Shown: positions 35,784 through 44,587, counted from the stretch's first letter. The stretch: DNA of 64,000 bases from Alphaproteobacteria bacterium (GCA_009380075.1 WHSO01000004.1:23078-87077), one strand, 5' to 3'. Notes: generated from the sequence alone by a model not told the origin. Program-made: numbers and translations.

Positions 35784-37662
35784 TCAGCCGATGGCGCCGC
35801 CGTCCTTCCGGGCAACGGCGATGACCGCGGAACAGGGCGTCGCGCCGCCGCCGTCGGGGAAGTGGCTGTTGCCCTTCTCTCCCGGATGCTGGATTCCCAC
35901 GAACATGGTCCTGCGGTCCGTGCTCCAGGTCAGTCCGGTGATTTCGCACTCCCGCGGCCCGACCATAAAGCGGGCGATCTCCCCCGTGGCGGGATCGGCC
36001 GCCAGCATCTGGTTGTTCCCGTGGCCGGCGAAGTCGCCGGCGTCGGAGTAGTTCCCGTCCGTCTGGATCCAGAGTATTCCGTTCGGACTGAAGACGAGGC
36101 CATCGGGCGAGTTGAACATGTTGCCCTTGTGGATGTTCTTGGAGCCGGCATAAGCATCGGTATGGACAGTGGGGTTGCCCGCCACCACGAACAGGTCCCA
36201 GGCGAAACCGTCGGCAAGATGATCGCCGCCGTCCGGCGCCCAGCGGACGATCTGGCCATACTTGTTGCCGGCGCGCGGGTTGGGCCCGCCGACCGGCGTG
36301 GCGTCACCCCCGGCGTTGGGCTTCTTGCCGCGATTCGTGTTATTGGTCAGGCAGCAGTAGACCTCGGGCTTCCAGGGATTTGCCGCGACCCATTCGGGCC
36401 GGTCCATGGTCGTCGCCTTGACAGCCGACGCGGCCTGGCGCGTGAAAACGCAGATTTCCGCCCGGGATTTCATGCCGGTCGACTCCGGCGTCAATTCCAC
36501 CCATTCCCCGCGCCCGCCATCCGCGAACTTGGCCACGTGCAGCCGACCGTCCGCCAGAAGGTCGGAATTGTTGCCGCCTTCGACATTGCGGCCCGAACTG
36601 ACGAACCTGTAAAGGAACTCGCCCCGTTCGTCGTCGCCCATGTAGACTACGGCCCGGCCGTTGGCGGCTAGGACGACTTCCGCGTTCTCGTGCTTGAAGC
36701 GGCCGAGTGCGGTGCGCTTCTTGGGCACTGACGAGGAATCCAGAGGATCGATTTCAACAACGTAGCCGGCACGGTTGGGCTCATTCGGATGCTTGGAGAG
36801 ATCAAACCTGTCGTCCACGGAAGCCCATGCATGTCCTTCGTCCTTGCCCTTGATGCCGTACCGCTTCATCTCTGCGGTGAGCTTGAAGTTGGGATCGGTC
36901 GAATAAAAGTAATTGCTGAAGTTCTCCTCGCAGGCCAAATACGTGCCCCACGGCGTGCGGCCGTTACCGCAATCATTCCATGTCCCGTTTGCTCCGGTCC
37001 CGGATCGGTCCTGCGCGGTTTTCAAGAGGTCGTGCCCGCGGGCGGGGCCGGTGATTTTCATCGGCGTGTCGGCCGTAATCCGGCGGTTGTAACGCGAGTC
37101 CTTGACGATCGACCATCTGCCGTCCTTTCGGGCAATCTCGACGATAGAGACCCCGTGAGCGGCCTTGCTCTTGCGTACGTCGTCCGCCGTCATTGACTTG
37201 CCGCTGTCGCCGCCACGCGGAAACGTGTCCAGTTCGACATACTCGTTGTTCACTACCAAGATGCTGCGCCCGCCGGCGGAAAACAACGACATGCCGTCGA
37301 CGTTGTCGCCGAAGGCGAGTTCCTGGCTCGCGCCGGTGCCATGACGGGCGTGGTCGAAGGGGAGAGTTGGACCAGAGCGGATCGCCCCACCGGGCGACCA
37401 CATGCCAGCTATAGCCTTCCGGCACTGTGACGGTATCGAGGGTGTTTGCGGCGACGGGGCGGAAACCCAGGCGCCCGCTGCTGGCGCCGGCAGGATAGGG
37501 CGACACGGCCACCGGTGCGGCAAAAAACATGGCCAAGCCGACGGAAAAACCACCGTCGAGAAAGGCGCGCCGCGAAATGGCCCTTTCGGCGAGCGCGTTG
37601 AATTCAGGCTCCGGCTGATGTGCCTCGGGCACGCCGTCACGATTGAATGCCGACCGATTCAT
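35784..37662 (-). pseudogene. phoX: PhoX-family alkaline phosphatase with a frame break near 37360
   Basis: The protein is a DUF839/PhoX-type calcium/iron-dependent phosphatase. A twin-arginine signal (ISRRAFLDGG) is encoded from about 37662 down to 37380 in one frame, ending WGDPLWSNSP; the rest, starting PFDHARHG and running about 520 residues, is in another frame. Removing one C from the CCCC run (GGGG at 37359-37362 on the plus strand) rejoins them into a normal PhoX of about 625 residues. Either a homopolymer error or a recent inactivating mutation explains this. The start is uncertain among ATGs at 37662, 37689 and 37710. A possible Pho box lies upstream. Confidence 0.8.
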
Positions 37663-37751
37663 AATCGAAAACGAGTTCCCCTTATGCATGGATCGCGCCT
37701 TTCGCTTCATGGTCCCGTCGGGGACCTCTTTCCCATGCATATCGATTCACC

Positions 37752-37769
37752 GTGTCAAAGGAATGACAG
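37752..37769 (-). promoter_or_regulatory. candidate Pho box upstream of phoX
   Basis: On the minus strand CTGTCAT is followed after four bases by TTGACAC, a perfect first and imperfect (5 of 7) second half of the PhoB-binding repeat. It lies about 90 bases before the phoX start. PhoX is normally phosphate-starvation induced, so the site is plausible, but a single imperfect box is weak evidence. Confidence 0.4.
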
Positions 37770-37874
37770 CACCTGCACGGCGTTGCAGCATTTTCCGTCG
37801 AGGGCGGCGCACACGAACATCTATGCGTGCCGGGATCCTCCGCCTCGAAGCGGGGGCACGGCCGGCAAAGTACG

Positions 37875-38360
37875 CTATTCGAAGAAGGCGCCTTCGATGA
37901 AGGTCGGTTTGCGTATCTCCGGCCGCTGGCTGCCGCGCCCCGCGATGGGGCGTCCATCCGGGGTCAGGCGGGATCCGCTCAGCATCAGTTCCGCTGCGGC
38001 GCCGAACCGCAGGATCACCAGCGGCTCCTCGCCGGGATTGTAGAATTCGTAGAAACAGCCCTTGGGCAGGAAAATGCCCTGGTTCCTGCCGAGCTCCGGA
38101 AGCTTCCCGTCCAGTCCCACGAATTGCGCCCGTCCCTGAAGAACGATGAACAGATGCTCTTCCTCGATATGCGCGTGCATACCGTGGTCTTCACCGAGGC
38201 CCGAGGCATAGACGTGAATGCGGAACGTCGAGTGATCGCCCTTGGCCTTGAGTTCCCGCGTCATGCCGCTGGAGATCAATTGTGTCCTAAGGTCGATAAG
38301 TTCGGGTTTGACCTCCCGGTACTTTTCGAGATCGACTGTCGTATCGGTGCTCTGGTCCAT
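37875..38360 (-). CDS. single-domain cupin protein
   Basis: A 161-residue cupin. Motif 1 reads GMHAHIEEEHLFIVLQG (about residues 60-76) with two histidines and a glutamate as likely metal ligands; motif 2 lies around LPKGCFYEFYNPGE (about 98-112), where the usual second histidine is replaced by Tyr/Phe. Members range from regulators to dioxygenases or isomerases. It precedes nothing obvious on its strand but shares orientation with the VOC gene upstream (gap 57 bases), so they may be co-transcribed. Substrate unknown. Confidence 0.72.
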   Translation of the reverse strand: MDQSTDTTVDLEKYREVKPELIDLRTQLISSGMTRELKAKGDHSTFRIHVYASGLGEDHGMHAHIEEEHLFIVLQGRAQFVGLDGKLPELGRNQGIFLPKGCFYEFYNPGEEPLVILRFGAAAELMLSGSRLTPDGRPIAGRGSQRPEIRKPTFIEGAFFE

Positions 38361-38417
38361 CGGTTTTCTCCCTCCGTAATCCCTATCATTGCCAGTTGTG
38401 GTTGGTGCGCGGCGACG

Positions 38418-39218
38418 TCACTCGGCGGCATCGATGAGGATGCCGTCGGAATCCGCCATGTGAAAGACGCCGAGCGGACAGGTCTTCCTGAAGATGTCGA
38501 GGCGGTTTCGGCCTTCCGATCCGATCCCGACCCCGACAGGCCGCAGGTGCGGGTTGGCGGAAACGGACTCGATGTCCTCCTTCAGGGCATCGATGCTTTC
38601 GACCTTGAAGCCGAAGTGATCCATGCCCGGCATGATGACGCTGGCTCCCTCGGAACTTGTAATTTCCCACGGGATGAGCACCAGGGTGACGCGTCCATCG
38701 GAAACATAGAAGTTAGGATCGTCGTCACCCTTGTTGAGGGTCGCGAATTCGAACACGTCGGCGTAGAACCGAGCCATCGCTTCGGCATTCATGGTGCGAA
38801 AGGCAATGTGGCTGATGGTGCGCGCCTGATCCCATTCTGCGGCAATGTACAGGCCGCTGCGATTCTCCATGCCCTTCTGCGACAGGTCGAACACGTTGCC
38901 GTCGGGATCATGGGTGGTCAGGCCGGCAAAGGGGCGCGAATCGGGGCGCTTCAGGCACTTCACCCGAGGATAGTTCTCGCGCAGGCGCCGGAGCGCGAGG
39001 TCCACGTCGTCGACCTCGATGCCGAAATGGTCGAGTCGCGCCTGGCGGCCTTCGCGGCGGGGGTTGATGTTGAGCCCGATATAGGCGTCACCCACAGTCA
39101 CTGCCCGTCCCGGTCGCGTGGTTCCGGACGTTTTCATACCAAAAACGGCCTCATAGAACTTACACAAGGCGGCATAGTTTTCGCTGACAATGGCAAGATG
39201 ATTGATCTTGGCGTGCAT
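38418..39218 (-). CDS. two-domain VOC (glyoxalase/extradiol dioxygenase fold) protein
   Basis: A 266-residue protein with two vicinal-oxygen-chelate modules: residues 1-115 (INHLAIVS...DHFGIEVDDVD) and about 130-262 (ISHIAFRTM...DHFGFKVESID). Each module contributes H and D/E residues of the type used to bind a metal. Tandem VOC architecture is typical of type I extradiol dioxygenases and related isomerases, which fits the aromatic genes nearby, but activity is not proved by sequence. The ATG at 39218 was chosen with GGGGGA upstream. Confidence 0.75.
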   Translation of the reverse strand: MHAKINHLAIVSENYAALCKFYEAVFGMKTSGTTRPGRAVTVGDAYIGLNINPRREGRQARLDHFGIEVDDVDLALRRLRENYPRVKCLKRPDSRPFAGLTTHDPDGNVFDLSQKGMENRSGLYIAAEWDQARTISHIAFRTMNAEAMARFYADVFEFATLNKGDDDPNFYVSDGRVTLVLIPWEITSSEGASVIMPGMDHFGFKVESIDALKEDIESVSANPHLRPVGVGIGSEGRNRLDIFRKTCPLGVFHMADSDGILIDAAE

Positions 39219-39379
39219 GACCCGTCGCTTCCCCCCGGCTTGGGATTGGTGACCATCGTCCTGTTCACGCAATTCTTCTGACTAAATATAGCACCCCGGA
39301 TGAGACAGCGGTACTGCCGGACGCGAGGTTTCCGCGCCGGTTTCGACGGGGTGCCGGTGGCCGAGCCATTGCCGCACGC

Positions 39380-39415
39380 AAAATGAGGCCCGTGGACAGG
39401 CCATACCCACGGGCC
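39380..39415 (-). terminator. intrinsic terminator after the DUF4168 gene
   Basis: A 9-bp perfect stem (39387-39395 with 39407-39415, GGCCCGTGG/CCACGGGCC) is followed on the minus strand by TCATTTT. It sits 40 bases past the DUF4168 stop. Confidence 0.7.
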
Positions 39416-39454
39416 GAGTGACAGGAGGCACTCCCGGGAAAGGTCAAATCGGCG

Positions 39455-39841
39455 TCATTGGGTCTTTTCGAGCATCCCGTTGAGGCGCTGGGCAAGCTTC
39501 GGATCCATGCTCGCCGCCGTATAGATTTCATTGTACTTCTCGACGGACAGGCCCTCGTTCTTGACGGCTTGCGTCATTTTTCCGGTCGCTTCCTGCTGAA
39601 TTTTCTTCTTCTCTTCGACAGACTGCGCACCTTGAATCTTTGGCGTGTAATCACGGCTGATCTGCGCGACCTGCACCGCCGCTGTGACATAGGCCTTCAG
39701 CTCCTGGTCTTCGTAGGCTGGAACGTTGCCCGGCGCTGTGTTTTCCGGCGCCGATTGCGCCTGCACCTGCACCGAAAGCATCGGTGTCCCCGCCAAGGCG
39801 AGTGCAACAAGGGCAAATACCGGCAAATGTCTCATTTTCAT
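39455..39841 (-). CDS. secreted DUF4168-family protein
   Basis: A 128-residue exported protein with a signal peptide (residues 1-28, ending VQAQS). The mature part is helical (YEDQELKAYVTAAVQVAQI, then a segment rich in Lys, Glu and Gln) and ends in DPKLAQRLNGML, matching the DUF4168 pattern of small periplasmic proteins of unknown function. AGGAAG precedes the ATG at 39841; longer in-frame starts run into unrelated sequence. It is divergent from the ECF sigma gene, which may control it. Confidence 0.78.
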   Translation of the reverse strand: MKMRHLPVFALVALALAGTPMLSVQVQAQSAPENTAPGNVPAYEDQELKAYVTAAVQVAQISRDYTPKIQGAQSVEEKKKIQQEATGKMTQAVKNEGLSVEKYNEIYTAASMDPKLAQRLNGMLEKTQ

Positions 39842-40034
39842 GACGAAGCTTCCTTTCGTGTTGCCGCCTCGATGGCACCCGGCCATTGGCGGGTGTGATC
39901 CATGAGCTAGACAGCGCCACGGCACGCCTGGTTCCGACGACGGGGCGGCAAAAAATTTCTCGTGCGGTAATGAACTAATGTGCCGATCAACCTGTCTACA
40001 GTAAAGAGGGCATTGGTCTTGCGGCGGATTCAAC

Positions 40035-40562
40035 GTGGCACAACGCGACAGGGACGACGTCAAGTGGTTGATCGCACGGGAAATTCCGCACCTGCGGCGC
40101 TATGCGCGGGCGCTGGTGCACGACCGCAGCCTTGCGGATGATCTCGTACAGGATTGTCTCGAACGGGCCATTCGAAAGCGCCATCTATGGAAACGCCATG
40201 GCAGTATCCGGAGCTGGCTCTATCGGGTCCTGTATAACGTGTTCCTCAACCAGCGGACGCAACGGACGCGGATTCTCCGGCAGACGCCCATCGAATCCTT
40301 GCAATCCGCCCCGTCGGTGCCCGCCCGGCAGGAGCAGCAGATGGCTTGCCGGGATATTTCCGACGCCATGGGCCTGCTGCCGAGCGAACAAAGAGCCGCG
40401 ATCGCACTGACGGCCATCGAGGGACTCTCCTACGACGAAGCCGCGCAGGCTCTGGATATTCCTATCGGTACTCTCAGATCCAGGGTCTCACGTGGCCGCG
40501 ACCGTCTCCGTGTCCTGTACGTGCAACCGGAGAATCCCATTCGCCTGCGGCGGGTAAAATGA
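40035..40562 (+). CDS. ECF-family RNA polymerase sigma factor
   Basis: A 175-residue sigma-70-family factor with region 2 (LRRYARALVHDRSLADDLVQD, residues ~20-40) and region 4 (LLPSEQRAAIALTAIEGLSYDEAA, ~114-138, then an IPIGTLRSRVSRGR recognition helix). The start is a GTG at 40035; no upstream ATG fits. The next gene begins one base after the stop and encodes a membrane anti-sigma-like protein, giving a classic sigma/anti-sigma pair. Its target promoters are not known from this window. Confidence 0.9.
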   Translation: MAQRDRDDVKWLIAREIPHLRRYARALVHDRSLADDLVQDCLERAIRKRHLWKRHGSIRSWLYRVLYNVFLNQRTQRTRILRQTPIESLQSAPSVPARQEQQMACRDISDAMGLLPSEQRAAIALTAIEGLSYDEAAQALDIPIGTLRSRVSRGRDRLRVLYVQPENPIRLRRVK

Positions 40563-40563
40563 G

Positions 40564-41517
40564 ATGACCGGAAACGTCAACGAGTGTGCGCATTTCGACC
40601 TGTTGGCCCTCGCCGACGGCCAACTCGACGGCGATCCATGCCACAAGGCGCGGATCGAGGATGCCGTTGCCCGTTCTCCGGAATTGTCCGAGCGGCTGCG
40701 CGATTACCGTTCCCAAGCCGAGGCGCTCCGGCGCGCTTTTGATCCGTGCCTCGCGGAGCCGATCCCACAGCGCCTCAGTGCGGTGCTGGAAGAAGCTGGG
40801 AGTCCCCGCCAACCGCGTGCCGCACGCGCCATTGCCGCAGCGATCCTGGCCGTCATCGCCTGCGGGGCGGGATGGACCGCGGGCCGGCTGACGCGTTCGG
40901 ATCCCGCGACATGGATGATGCAGGCCGCCAACAACCTGACCGAGCGGCCGTCGATGCGGAACCCTGACGACCCGACGGAAATCGCGTCCGGGGCCGAAAT
41001 CACACCGACACGGCTGCCCGAGTGGCTGGTGGCGGAGGTTTCGCCTCACCTGGAAACTCCCGATCTTTCGTCTCTCGGCTTCGACCTGATCGGGCTCGGC
41101 ACCGTCGAAACCGCCGCGGGCCGGGTCCTGCGCCTCGACTACCGATCCAACGACGGCCGCGTGATCAATCTTTTCCTGCGCCGTCGCTGGCGCCAACAGG
41201 AAACCAGCATTCAAATGAAGGAAGAGAACGGCGTCACCATAACCTCCTGGATGGAAGGGCCACTGGCGACCGCCGTCGCGGGGCCGATATCCCGTGCGCA
41301 GGCAATCGCCGTAGCGCGCGCCGTTCGCCAGGCGCTGTCGAATCGCTATGCCGGCACGCCGTCGAGCAAGCAGACCAACCCCGCGCAGGGGGGCCCCACA
41401 AACGTGAGCATCCCCGATGACACGCCTTCGGTGCCTTTCGTGGGATTGCCCGGCGGACGACAGCCTATTTCAAGTACGCAGTATCCCAATTCCATTGACG
41501 GACCGCGTCCCGATTGA
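40564..41517 (+). CDS. transmembrane anti-sigma factor
   Basis: A 317-residue protein. The cytoplasmic N-terminus (residues 1-85) has the CxxFDLLALADGQLD pattern of anti-sigma domains, one transmembrane helix follows (about 88-108, AAILAVIACGAG), and the rest is a periplasmic domain ending in a Pro/Ser/Gln-rich tail. It starts one base after the ECF sigma stop, so the two are co-translated; the usual role is to hold the sigma factor at the membrane until an envelope signal arrives. Confidence 0.82.
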   Translation: MTGNVNECAHFDLLALADGQLDGDPCHKARIEDAVARSPELSERLRDYRSQAEALRRAFDPCLAEPIPQRLSAVLEEAGSPRQPRAARAIAAAILAVIACGAGWTAGRLTRSDPATWMMQAANNLTERPSMRNPDDPTEIASGAEITPTRLPEWLVAEVSPHLETPDLSSLGFDLIGLGTVETAAGRVLRLDYRSNDGRVINLFLRRRWRQQETSIQMKEENGVTITSWMEGPLATAVAGPISRAQAIAVARAVRQALSNRYAGTPSSKQTNPAQGGPTNVSIPDDTPSVPFVGLPGGRQPISSTQYPNSIDGPRPD

Positions 41518-41578
41518 CACAGAACGCAACGATGCGTCATGTCGGACTGTATGCAATCTAAATGCACATGCGCGAATA

Positions 41579-41605
41579 GAGCGACGGGAAGTTTTCCCGT
41601 CGCTC
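41579..41605. terminator. perfect inverted repeat between convergent genes, probable bidirectional terminator
   Basis: A 12-bp perfect stem with a 3-base loop (GAGCGACGGGAA, GTT, TTCCCGTCGCTC) lies between the anti-sigma stop and the convergent PRC-barrel gene. T tracts on either side are poor, so termination is inferred from stem strength and location. Confidence 0.6.
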
Positions 41606-41655
41606 GTTATCGCTCACGGACGTGCCGTGAAACACATCAACGGATGATAGGAAAC

Positions 41656-41961
41656 TCAGTCATCCGGTTCGTTCCTGCCGGTATCCTCGCCGAGGAATCC
41701 GTCGTTCCTGAAGGCCTTGCCTTCGACGTCGACAATGACGGCTTCTACCTCGCCGTTGTGGTCAATAATAACGGATTCGACATGACCAATGTCGTTCCCG
41801 GAGGTTGTACGAAGGTCCTTGCCGACAAGTTCGGTCGCTTGTATACGGGCACCTTGATGCATCTCGGACTTGCCCATGTCTCCCGCGGCAACAACGGGGG
41901 CGCCGAACAGCAGCGCGATTACGCTGGTAGCCGTTAGAAGTCCGTCCTTTCCGAAAATCAT
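41656..41961 (-). CDS. secreted PRC-barrel domain protein
   Basis: A 101-residue exported protein: signal peptide (residues 1-26, ending PVVAAG), then a PRC-barrel segment ATELVGKDLRTTSGNDIGHVE and VEAVIVDVEG. PRC-barrel proteins of this small periplasmic type are common in general-stress regulons; the biochemical role is unknown. A perfect GGAAC-N16-CGTT promoter lies about 85 bases upstream. A second PRC-barrel protein is encoded at 59768. Confidence 0.8.
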   Translation of the reverse strand: MIFGKDGLLTATSVIALLFGAPVVAAGDMGKSEMHQGARIQATELVGKDLRTTSGNDIGHVESVIIDHNGEVEAVIVDVEGKAFRNDGFLGEDTGRNEPDD

Positions 41962-42046
41962 TGCATCACTCCTGTAAGCTAATATGAGTTTACAGCAACA
42001 CGGAATGGCATCGCGTTATGCCGCCAATCGTGTCACTTACTTTGAA

Positions 42047-42071
42047 AACGAGACCGCCACGAGAACGTTCC
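42047..42071 (-). promoter_or_regulatory. EcfG-type promoter for the PRC-barrel gene at 41961
   Basis: GGAAC (42067-42071) and CGTT (42047-42050) on the minus strand are separated by exactly 16 bases, the consensus of alphaproteobacterial general-stress sigma EcfG. It is intergenic and correctly oriented. Confidence 0.8.
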
Positions 42072-42127
42072 ACTTGATCTTGGCGTAAAATTCAAAAAAA
42101 CGTGAGATCACTGACATCCAGGAAAGG

Positions 42128-42703
42128 CTAGGATGCTGCACCGCGCTCGTGCACGTGAACATTTCTGGCGCCAAGGCGGGCAAAGATCCTTTGGGCTTTT
42201 TCCTCGTCTCCCGGTTTCTTGATCTTCACCCAGAGAACGATGCCCTTATGGTCGGCCTGCTCCCGCAGAAATTGCCTGCGCACATTACCGATCCGGTATC
42301 CCAGTCCCGCAACCAGGGCGATCACGATTCCCCCGACGATCAACGCGCCGAGAACCGCCAGCAGCGCGCTGCCGCCATTGACCACGATGACGGCGCTGGC
42401 GGCAAAGGCTGCGACCACGCCGATCATGCCCGTAGCCAAAGCCCGCCCTTGCCGTACATCCGTGTGGGAGACAGGTGACGCTCGCTCGGCAGCGGGATTG
42501 TCCGCAAGTTCCACCGTATCCGTCCGCAGGTGTTCCGGCAGAAGCACGTTGTGCCGTGCCAGGAGGCTCAAGTCGGCGCGATCCCAGCCCGAACTGGTGA
42601 ACTTGGCAAGTGCGGCCTCAAGGTCCCGTGACGAACGCAGGAGACCCACCACTTCGTTGTAGGTACTTCCGTCATCTTCCCTGCTTTCCGTTTGAAGTAA
42701 CAC
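42128..42703 (-). CDS. membrane protein with general-stress-protein-17M-like N-terminus
   Basis: A 191-residue protein. The first 50 residues (YNEVVGLLRSSRDLEAALAK, then SGWDRADLSLLAR) match the GSP17M/YflT-like domain that also occurs in YflT of Bacillus. Two hydrophobic helices follow (about residues 95-115 and 120-142) before a charged C-terminus. The GTG at 42703 was chosen because GGAG lies 8 bases upstream; the longer ATG frame to 42739 lacks one. A near-consensus EcfG-type element lies upstream. Function unknown. Confidence 0.72.
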   Translation of the reverse strand: MLLQTESREDDGSTYNEVVGLLRSSRDLEAALAKFTSSGWDRADLSLLARHNVLLPEHLRTDTVELADNPAAERASPVSHTDVRQGRALATGMIGVVAAFAASAVIVVNGGSALLAVLGALIVGGIVIALVAGLGYRIGNVRRQFLREQADHKGIVLWVKIKKPGDEEKAQRIFARLGARNVHVHERGAAS

Positions 42704-42800
42704 TCTAATGACTCCTATTCCCGGTTGCGACAACCACATACTCCACGCCTGGATATCACCTCCTCAGGCAATTGGCGCAGACATGAAATTCTGGATAACT

Positions 42801-42826
42801 AACGCCAGCATCGCTTTGCGGGTTCA
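42801..42826 (-). promoter_or_regulatory. near-consensus EcfG-type promoter for the gene at 42703
   Basis: TGAAC (42822-42826) and CGTT (42801-42804) on the minus strand are 17 bases apart. One mismatch in the -35 element keeps this below the perfect sites nearby. Confidence 0.45.
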
Positions 42827-42877
42827 GCCGGCGAGGCGCGAAGTTTGCACAGCCCCTTCTTGCGTCTCCCCGACGAG

Positions 42878-42902
42878 GGAACTTCGGACGCTCAGAAGCG
42901 TT
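42878..42902 (+). promoter_or_regulatory. EcfG-type promoter for the lipoprotein gene at 42936
   Basis: GGAAC (42878-42882) and CGTT (42899-42902) are 16 bases apart. The -10 ends 33 bases before the ATG, an ordinary leader length. Confidence 0.82.
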
Positions 42903-42935
42903 TATGTCTGCGTGTAGATAAGGAAGAAGACAAGA

Positions 42936-43415
42936 ATGTCTGGCAATCTGCGTGAAAACCTGACGATTGTGGCCACGGCGGCCGCAGTTATCGCTTTTAC
43001 GGCCGTGGCTTCTTGTGCACCGCTACACTCACCGCCCACGAAGGTCGAAGAAACCCGGCCGACGGTGAGCTACAAGTACTCCACGGATGAAGAGCTGATT
43101 CAGGCCCGTCCACAGGCGGCAACATTTTGCAGCCAATATCAGGCGACTCCGCGAGCCGCTCGAATCACAACGGATGCGGATGGCGCAAAAGTCGTCGTAT
43201 TCGAGTGCGTTACCTCGTTGCCGCCCCCGCCGCCCAATCCACCGAACCTCAATCAGCATCTCACCTATACCTACCAGACGGACGCTGAGCTTATGAACGC
43301 CTGGCAGAGTGCCCAGGATTTCTGCATGAAAAACGGGAGACAGTATGTCGCCTCCAATATCACGCAGAACGTGAACGGTACCAAGACCGTGACTTTCCGC
43401 TGTACCCCTGCCTGA
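42936..43415 (+). CDS. small lipoprotein with an internal duplication
   Basis: A 159-residue predicted lipoprotein with a signal sequence and lipobox AVASC (Cys27). The mature protein holds two copies of a ~48-residue unit: residues ~46-91 (PTVSYKYSTDEELIQA, cysteine, then VVVFEC) and ~109-156 (LTYTYQTDAELMNA, cysteine, then VTFRC), separated by a proline-rich linker (PPPPPNPPN). Each unit has two cysteines at matching positions, likely disulphide-bonded outside the cytoplasm. Not recognised as a named family. A perfect EcfG-type promoter precedes it. Confidence 0.78.
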   Translation: MSGNLRENLTIVATAAAVIAFTAVASCAPLHSPPTKVEETRPTVSYKYSTDEELIQARPQAATFCSQYQATPRAARITTDADGAKVVVFECVTSLPPPPPNPPNLNQHLTYTYQTDAELMNAWQSAQDFCMKNGRQYVASNITQNVNGTKTVTFRCTPA

Positions 43416-43448
43416 CGGCGAATCCCTCTCCAGAGCCCTCAAAGCAAT

Positions 43449-43476
43449 TGGCCGGCCTCTGGGCCGGCCATTTCCT
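43449..43476 (+). terminator. intrinsic terminator after the lipoprotein gene
   Basis: A 9-bp perfect stem (TGGCCGGCC, TCTG loop, GGCCGGCCA) at 43449-43470 is followed by TTTCCTT. It lies between two convergent genes and may serve both. Confidence 0.7.
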
Positions 43477-43507
43477 TGCGCTACGCTCGGCCGAGCGTGC
43501 GGCTTGA

Positions 43508-43939
43508 TCAAGGAGGATTCCGTCGCATCAGACCCACTACCACTCCCAGGGCAACAGCCGTCAGTACGGCCGATGAAGGCTTCCGCTGGATTCGGGCGAC
43601 GGTTTCCCTCACCACGAAATCCGTTAGGTCCTCCGCCTCGTGAGACAGCATTCCGTGAAGTGAGCGCGAGGTGAGCGCGGTAACCCGGCGGCGGCGGTTC
43701 GTCGCGATAATGAGCAGGACGCCGCCGATTAGAGCGAGTACGGCGGCAGTACCTAGCGCAGCCAGATGGGCCGGCATCTCCTGGGCAAGGGTGAGGTACC
43801 CGGCAGCAATGGCAAAGCCCGCGGAAACCAGGAATACGAGCCCGGCGCACGCAAAAACGGATGCGATGGCGGCGCGTTGCCGGATGCCGCTTCCGATCTT
43901 GGCGGCAACACCATTAAGTGCATCGAGAGCATGCAGCAT
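43508..43939 (-). CDS. two-helix membrane protein, phage-holin-superfamily-like
   Basis: A 143-residue membrane protein with two adjacent transmembrane helices (about residues 25-48 and 58-80) and a third weak hydrophobic stretch at the C-terminus (TAVALGVVVGL). This is the usual layout of proteins annotated as phage holin family in alphaproteobacteria, normally unrelated to phage. It follows the DUF883 gene by 17 bases, and such pairs are common in stress regulons. No phage genes are nearby. Confidence 0.72.
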   Translation of the reverse strand: MLHALDALNGVAAKIGSGIRQRAAIASVFACAGLVFLVSAGFAIAAGYLTLAQEMPAHLAALGTAAVLALIGGVLLIIATNRRRRVTALTSRSLHGMLSHEAEDLTDFVVRETVARIQRKPSSAVLTAVALGVVVGLMRRNPP

Positions 43940-43956
43940 GGAAAGGGATGCAGGGT

Positions 43957-44262
43957 TTAACGTCGCGAGAGAAACTGGGAAAGGACGAGCCCTACGCCGA
44001 ACGCGATCAAAAGGCCCTGGAAAGGATGTTCCTTTACGGCATTCTCCACGGCCTCCACCGATTCCTGTCCTTTCGTGTTGATCTCATCCGCGACCGAGGC
44101 CGCCGACTTGCGCGCCTGTCGCGCCACACTTGATGCTTCCGCCTTCAACTGGTCCGTCAGGGACTTGCTCAGGGAAGAAACATCCTTTGAAAGCTGTTCC
44201 ACGGAGTGACGAAGCTCATCGAAATCCTTTTTCAGGGCGTCGGCTTCGGTTTGGGCTGCCAT
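43957..44262 (-). CDS. DUF883 (YqjD/ElaB-like) membrane-anchored protein
   Basis: A 101-residue protein with a long amphipathic coiled-coil helix (residues ~1-75, rich in Lys, Glu, Ser and Ala) and a C-terminal hydrophobic anchor (HPFQGLLIAFGVGLVLSQFL) ending SRR. This matches YqjD/ElaB-type proteins, inner-membrane proteins associated with ribosomes in stationary-phase E. coli. It is first in a two-gene operon with the holin-like gene. No perfect EcfG site was found directly upstream. Confidence 0.85.
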   Translation of the reverse strand: MAAQTEADALKKDFDELRHSVEQLSKDVSSLSKSLTDQLKAEASSVARQARKSAASVADEINTKGQESVEAVENAVKEHPFQGLLIAFGVGLVLSQFLSRR

Positions 44263-44389
44263 TTCTGTCTCCTTACTGTCCTACACAAGATTAGAACACG
44301 CGCCGTACGCATTCGCTGCAGGCGCAGCGTTCAATTTCACACGCCATGGGCCCTCAGCGATGCCTCGCAAACGTGCCGGACTACCCGGA

Positions 44390-44587
44390 CTACAGAGACC
44401 TTTCCCAGTCCGCGATCTGCTTCTCAGCTTCTTCTTTCGCAACGCCATATTTTTCCTGCAGCTTGCCAACCAGGATCTCCCGGTTTCCATCGATTTGATC
44501 GAGTTCATCGTCGGTGAGCTTGCCCCACTTCTTCTTCACAGCGCCCCCAACCTGCTTCCATTTTCCTTCAATCTGGTCCCAGTTCAT
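44390..44587 (-). CDS. CsbD-family stress protein
   Basis: A 65-residue CsbD-like protein (MNWDQIEGKWKQVGG, then KWGKLTDDELDQIDG and a coiled C-terminal helix), a small hydrophilic family induced by general stress in many bacteria; its biochemical function is not known. The ATG at 44587 is set by family alignment and an AAGGAAGG upstream. A perfect EcfG-type promoter ends 46 bases before it. Confidence 0.92.
   Translation of the reverse strand: MNWDQIEGKWKQVGGAVKKKWGKLTDDELDQIDGNREILVGKLQEKYGVAKEEAEKQIADWERSL

Noticed and set aside
39842-40034. GGAAC at the divergent DUF4168/ECF gap as another EcfG-type promoter
   Set aside because: The -10 position reads CTGT rather than CGTT at the required spacing, so it was not counted.
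43508-44262. Holin-like gene as a sign of a prophage
   Set aside because: No lysin, structural, integrase or repressor genes occur nearby, and DUF883/holin-like pairs are common non-phage stress genes.
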